This document shows, one piece after another, positions 58,752 to 64,000 of a DNA stretch of 64,000 bases. This DNA comes from Isoetes taiwanensis (Eukaryota > Streptophyta > Lycopodiopsida > Isoetales > Isoetaceae). The notes beneath the pieces were generated by a model. That model was not told the DNA's origin. It did no database searches and was given only the letters and a program-made list of their open reading frames with translations. The DNA is taken from positions 5,549,821 through 5,613,820 of the forward strand of contig JAJEKV010000057.1 of assembly GCA_021234155.1 (NCBI GenBank), given 5' to 3'. A program made the translations under genes and the position numbers. Within the stretch, counting starts at the first letter, position 1. Each line of letters starts with the position of its first letter.

Positions 58752-60470
58752 AGTAGTATATATTTATAATCTCGTATATAACATTTATAACATCATTTGA
58801 TGAGGTGCTAATAGGTTCTATATTATGTACATGTGCCTCACATAACATTTATAACATCATTTGATGAGGTGCTAATAGGTTCTATATTATGTACATGTGC
58901 CTCACGAACTAGCAACACTTCTACTAGAAATTTTACAAAAGTGTTATTAGTTTATGTGGTGGCAACTAAAGAATAGTATAGACATTTGACAAGATTAATA
59001 ATAGGTTTGACATTTGACAACATTAAAATAGTATAGACATTTACAACATTAATAATAGTTTGGATTCTATTATAGGTTCATATGCTAGACAAATGGTTTA
59101 TATGCTACCCCACACATTCACATATGTGCTACCTTATTCCAATTTCCACACGACTTATTATTGTTGCTTCCTAGCAAGTTGAGCTCCTCTTGCATTGAAA
59201 ATACAATTCCTTTAAGTGGCTACGGTGCTCAAGGACTTCAAGTCAACAATTTTCATCCTGAAAATGTACTAGGACATATAGACGACATTAGCACTATGAA
59301 CTAATGTTGAACCCACAATGTGCAACTTTCTTGACTTTATTCAATATATCCTACTCATTTGCTAATCTACTCTTGAGCCAAAGTGATATGGTCACATGGT
59401 TGCTGAGTTGGCATTCCTTTGCATCAAATATTTGAAACTCTGCTTCAACATAACTAGCTGTACAATACACTGTGTAGAAACATCCACTTTGAATAGCCAG
59501 AAGCGATATAAATGTACTTTGCTGAGGGGATATATAATGCAAAATGCAATTTGCTTTAACAATCTGGAAAGAACTTCCTTTACAAGTCGTTCATCCTTGG
59601 TTGATGGTGGAGTTTTTTTTTGGAAGGAGGACAAGCTTTATTCACCAATGAGAAAACTATAACAAAATAAACTGGAAGACAGAACTATAACCCCAGTGGA
59701 CAAACTGATTCAGCTGAGCACAATCATATGTCTATGCATAAGAATGAATTTGAAGGTAAATATGCCAAATCAGTACGTTTTTCTCTTAGCCAAGAGAAGA
59801 ACAATTATAAGCCCTAACAATGTTGGAGTGCTTAGACCTAAAACCTTCTTGCGCAAATGCATGCACCTTTCTTTTCTCCGCCCATATTGTCAATTGTTGC
59901 TCAAGAATACCAGCCATAGTCTTGCCAATAATGAGCTGAAAATGATTGTGGGGGGTTGGCAGGGCAGTGTGAGTAAATTATTGCTTTATGTATTAAGACC
60001 ACTATACATTGACGGTCCATTGTGAGGGAAAGCCTTCTAGAGGGGCCATGTTGAACAGGTTGGTACGTATAGAACTATGGGTAGTCCAACCCACAGTTTT
60101 GCCTGCATGCCATCTAGGTCTGCAGCCTCGCCATTGGCGAGATGCTGCAAGCCTTTAGTAACGTTCGCCTCTTTATAACCAGTGATGGGTCTAGTTGTGT
60201 TGGCATTTTACTGCTTCCCCTGGTCTTGAGAAATGTTTCCAGCAATTTGCATAACTCTTCTCCAAAATATCTTGAGGTATTGATCAAAGAGATAGAACAT
60301 CTCCCCTTGGTGTTCTGTCACATATTGGGCTATCTTGCCATTAAAAGTTTTATATAGTTTGATCATCTGCACTGTAACAGTGGGGTCAATTCCCCTTATC
60401 CTAAGCATCAAACCACCTATTTTGAAGAGAGTCTGCCTGTGATGAAGGCCTTCTTGCTCTTCTGCTCTCA
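58560..60470 (-). pseudogene. LINE reverse transcriptase relic
   Basis: On the minus strand, LQHLANGEAADLDGMQAKLW (~60,150), LEGFPSQWTVNV (~60,040), LIHKA (~59,995) and ILEQQLTIWA (~59,905) follow one another with frameshifts. This is a LINE RT type distinct from the two plant LINEs above. The T-run at 59,610-59,620 may mark a poly(A) end. At 58,590-58,740 a shifted LGVKSTVPYQILLQETGF-like piece repeats the fragment at 63,627. Confidence 0.65.
58778..58905. repeat. Tandem duplication, period 64 bp
   Basis: Two exact copies of a block starting ATAACATTTATAACATCATT, directly visible. Confidence 0.95.
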
Positions 60471-60619
60471 AAACACCTTTCTACAGCACTAAAAAGGGCC
60501 AGGGGGAGCCGAGGCATGTGTATGTTAGCCTGACACTGGGCTTGTATAGGTTGCCAGTCTACGTCTAAAAGGAGGGGTTGGTGATTTGAACCTGCCTTCG
60601 TATTTCTGTTGTTTGTCAT

Positions 60620-62090
60620 ATTTAATGGATGTTGACATATGTTTTAGCGGTAAAAACCAACTCTAGCATATGGCATTTAGAAGCTATGTTACGAAAACAT
60701 CATACAACTATGTTCTCAGTATGTGACGTATGGATTCATCAGCTAATAATAAATGCAAAAGATTTGGATTCATGAGTTAGTAATGTTATCATAGATTCCT
60801 TTGACTCTATTCACTTTAAAAATTACTACTAATTCCAACATAGATTTCTTTGGCACTCTTCACTTTCACCACTAATAATGCTAACATACATTCCTTTAAC
60901 TCTCTTCACTTCCAAAATCCTTTCCAATCTAGGATATAACTCTTTATCTGTTCTGTTTTATTATTGTAACCACAAAAGAAAAAGCAAACTCTTTTGAGAT
61001 TTTCGAACACATTCAGCTTCAAAAGATTTACTATCTATGATACTGCTATCAAAGAAGATGTAACCATATTTTCAATGCAAGTTCTGGTTTATTGGAGTGG
61101 TAAGATTATATAGTTTTTGCGTGAACATAACAGATTAATATACTTGGTCAATCACAACCATGGCCTACTCGAGGTGAAGCTAAGCACAAAGAGCTATATT
61201 CAATTACAATGTTCACTCCCATGCAATGTTAATTTGGTTATATTTTTGTTATATATCCTTGCTATAGTTGTGGCCAGCTCATCTGCTTTTGTTTTATTGT
61301 GACTCATGCTTCTCAACAAACCCCATATTAAAAAGAAAAGACCCCTTGAAAACATTGTACATTGCATGTGTACTCTTTTATTTACTGTCCATTTTGATTA
61401 ATGCGCCTGTGTTTTCCAAGTATGTGCACCCAATGCCTAAGCTATGATGAACATTCAAAGGTTTGCATGGAAGTTTCAGGTTCTATATATTCATCAAATT
61501 TTGCATGGAAAATTTAGGTGCTATTTCCTTTCTCCCTTATGAGCATAATGCCACGATTCTATTGCTCGCATTCTTTAGATGGGGACATCCTTCCTCACAT
61601 CTCCTATTTATGCTACCTCTTATTGCGTTTCAGTCTTTGGCATTCTCTTGAGCTCCTTTCATACTTGCTCCTTTGACTCGTGAAGTTTCCCTTCCCCTTC
61701 TCCCTCCTTCAAGCTTCTTTGTCATACCTGAGGTTTTTCAGATAGTCTAGTGCTTGGTATATTTCATCCAGTGATGTGGCCCAATGGCCTCCAATTTTTT
61801 ATGCATAGTCCAGGAAAATGCTTGTAGCTACTGCATCATTTTGCACAGGGTCCCACAAGCTATGGATTGAGATAGGTAGATGGGTGCGGCCGCAATTGCC
61901 ACGAGAAGCGAGATTATGTGCATTTTGCCAGTTACAGGTTATTGAAGATGAAAGCCATATTGTTACGGTCCAAGGGCGAGTCACGCTTGCAAACCTTGGG
62001 ACGTGGAGTTGGCCTTGGAAGTGCGACTATGGCTTGGGAATGCTCCAAGGTCAGTTACCGCTTAGGGGCGGTGTTGGGTTATTTTTAATT
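60620..62090. other. No gene recognised
   Basis: AT-rich, short open frames only (61,117-61,302, 61,463-61,651, 61,818-62,189). No family match seen. Confidence 0.45.
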
Positions 62091-62097
62091 GGCATTT

Positions 62098-62480
62098 TGT
62101 TTTTTGGAAGGCAAGAATCTGTATTATATTCGAATGATAAAACATTTATGTACATACAGTTGAGTATGGAACTACTACCACTTCTCTGATCCATGAATAG
62201 TAGTCCAGACTCTTAGCCTTGTGGCTCTTAGAACCCCTCTCAATATCTTCTCTATAGGATACTACAGGAGAGGAAGACTAAGTTTCTAGACCCTAATGAT
62301 GCAAATAGGGCCAGCTACGGGATAAGAACTACCCGACCTCTTCTCTAAACAGATACTATGGGAGCACATATCTTGTCTTTCCCCATGCCCCAACTGCATC
62401 ATAGCTTCAAAAAGGTTGGCTCTAAGATAAACAGAAGAAACTAGACTTGAGTTAGAGAGCTATAGAAGAACGGAGCAGCC
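62098..62480 (-). mobile_element. Non-LTR retroelement 3' end, inverse orientation
   Basis: The T-run before GGAAGGCAAGAATCTG and the block around CTCTATAGGATACTACAGGA match, in inverse, the tail at 48,740-48,930. Confidence 0.6.
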
Positions 62481-62703
62481 AAGTGCACTGATCTGCCACC
62501 ACTATGTTAATATGACATTTTTAATATGAATATTAATGGGACTGTTTTAAAAGGCTTAACCATTGAATGTTGGGGATCCACATGGCGAAACCCCATTGGC
62601 TGTAGCCATTTAAAGGGGATTCATTCCCCCTCATACGAACAACAAACAAAGGTCACGGGATCTGTTAATAGGTTCTGGATTCTAGAAGGAGGACCGATTT
62701 GGA

Positions 62704-62984
62704 GGCCAGTTGATGTTGAGACGGGTGCATACACAGATGTTGGTCAGTTTGCCATTGAAATATTTATCCCCATCCTTATCTGTAAAAGCAAATTGTTTTA
62801 GCTTCGAGCCTTCCTTTTTCTAGTCTGCCCATGCCCTGTCGATTCTTGAAGAAGATGAATATATTGTGATAAAAAGCACCAACATGGCTACAAATGCTAG
62901 TGCTCCTGCCCTTGCTATTACTACCCTCCCTACATTTCTGCCCTTGCCTCCTTCGTATGTTTTTGGCATATACCATTGCACAAA
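62704..62984 (-). pseudogene. Truncated copy of exon 1 of the membrane-protein gene
   Basis: On the minus strand it matches residues 1 to about 92 of the gene at 56,186-57,902, including the first membrane segment. It then stops abruptly at the duplication edge (62,704). A stop replaces Gln after RAWAD (TAG near 62,822 on the coding strand). No exon 2 follows. Confidence 0.85.
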
Positions 62985-63801
62985 AATAACATCAAGACAA
63001 AGGAAACCTAAAAAAATGAAGGAAATAAAAACCCAATATTACTGCTCTTTATCTCCCACAAATCCTGCACTTAAGTCCACCAATCCCATCCAAAACACAT
63101 CGTGCACTATAATTCCCATATGCGATCTTCTTCTTCGTCTCTGCTTTCATTTCAATCCATACATATTGCACCTTCAGAACTCATCCGTGTCCATTCTGTC
63201 ACTTTCGTGAAAGCTTCCATTGTTTAAAGTCAATTTATATGACTTCTGTTTACATAACCCAATTGCAGTGGTTTTGGAGTATTGTATGACATTTAGACTC
63301 AGTCTTTGTCCGCATGTTACTTGTTGTTGATTTACATTTTAGTTTCCAGTTGTAAAGAGCAATCCTTTATTTGTGTTCTAATGTAACTTTCTCTACATTC
63401 AAAACCCTTTATTCCTTTAAAACACGAACATTTAAGCATATAAAGGAATATTTGAACATATTTTAATCAAAAGTTATTGTTGATTATTGTTTGATTTCAG
63501 GCATTTAGATCATATATGAAGCCTTTACAAAAGTCTGTAGGTGTACGTAGTGGATGTACACAATATTTTCCATTTGACTAAAGAATATTTGCAAACACAA
63601 AACATGGTGGTTTTGGCAATAATTCCTCATCTTTGTTGAACAATAAAGAAACTATAATCACAAACCATTTGAAGGGGTAGAAATCCGGTCTCTTGCAGAA
63701 GAATTTGATATGGAACTGTGGACTTGACTCCAAGTGCTCGGGCTAGAAAGGCTTTCTGTACCCGTTTCAAGTCATCCCACATAGCAAATGATGTCACTAG
63801 T
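62704..63801. repeat. Segmental duplication, copy 2
   Basis: Direct copy of 57,625-58,751 about 5.1 kb away. Small indels differ, for example a 12-base ATATGTCCCAAT unit present in copy 1 is absent here. Confidence 0.93.
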
Positions 63802-63980
63802 CCCCATACTTCTGCTCCGTACAGGTGCGTCGGCTCCACCAACACCCTGAACAAGTACGACTGGTGTGTATAAAACTCTGCTCTATGGCAATTGTCCTGC
63901 TTTGCATAGAATTGCAATGTTTCCAGATAAATCTTTTACATTTAAGAGTACTTTCTCACAACCTAGACCTCATGGACCTA
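63627..63980 (-). pseudogene. LINE C-terminal fragment
   Basis: LFRVLVEPTHLYGAEVWG followed by VQKAFLARALGVKSTVPYQI and LLQETGFLPLQ is the region after the RT in LINEs of the LYGAEVWG type. It belongs to the same family as the relic at 58,560-60,470, and part of it lies in the segmental duplication. Confidence 0.8.
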
Positions 63981-64000
63981 CTCCATCTGCTGCAATGCCA

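Overview
This window is plant nuclear DNA made mostly of nested transposable elements. Coding blocks are split by canonical GT-AG introns. Host-type fragments belong to plant families: aluminium-activated malate transporter, an F-box/LRR protein of the FBL15 type, and a large calcineurin-like metallophosphoesterase. A Ty3/gypsy chromovirus, plant-type LINEs with a zf-RVT tail and a Mutator-like element fill the rest. The density of old nested repeats suggests a large genome, perhaps fern, lycophyte or gymnosperm, but the sequence alone does not settle the lineage.

Layout. 1-11,646: a Ty3/gypsy chromovirus on the plus strand, with broken gag and integrase and an open RT-RNase H frame. Its 3' LTR (5,871-11,646) is split by a minus-strand LINE (7,158-11,322) flanked by a 12-bp target duplication. 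11,969-28,871: a 16.9-kb block bounded by 34-bp inverted repeats. It holds a Mutator-like element (about 12,096-20,229), a minus-strand intron-containing gene with a beta-class DNA amino-methyltransferase domain and a probable ParB-like domain (20,885-24,410), and a divergent plus-strand protein of the DUF7869 type (about 25,680-28,410). About thirty copies of the palindrome GTATAAATTTATAC lie in the methyltransferase introns and in the gap between the two genes. 28,948-29,668: a long foldback repeat. 30,680-31,140: malate-transporter exons. 33,672-39,840: plus-strand LINE sequence, followed by a gypsy RT scrap.

42,000-55,640 is a second composite region. Three overlapping pairs of inverted repeats (42,025/47,635; 42,744/54,593; 48,924/55,557) enclose a decayed metallophosphoesterase gene (plus) and a rearranged F-box/LRR gene (minus). 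In the latter, C-terminal exons lie upstream of N-terminal and middle exons. This looks like host-gene capture and shuffling by DNA transposons.

56,186-57,902 carries the one gene that reads cleanly as an intact host gene: a two-exon, 314-residue protein with two membrane segments and no recognised function. Its first exon and upstream DNA were duplicated at 62,704-63,801, together with part of a LINE.

The most notable system is the methyltransferase/ParB-like gene paired divergently with the DUF7869-type gene amid palindromic repeats. It may be an undescribed class of large plant DNA transposon carrying its own DNA-modification gene. This copy has stops and frameshifts, so it is a relic.
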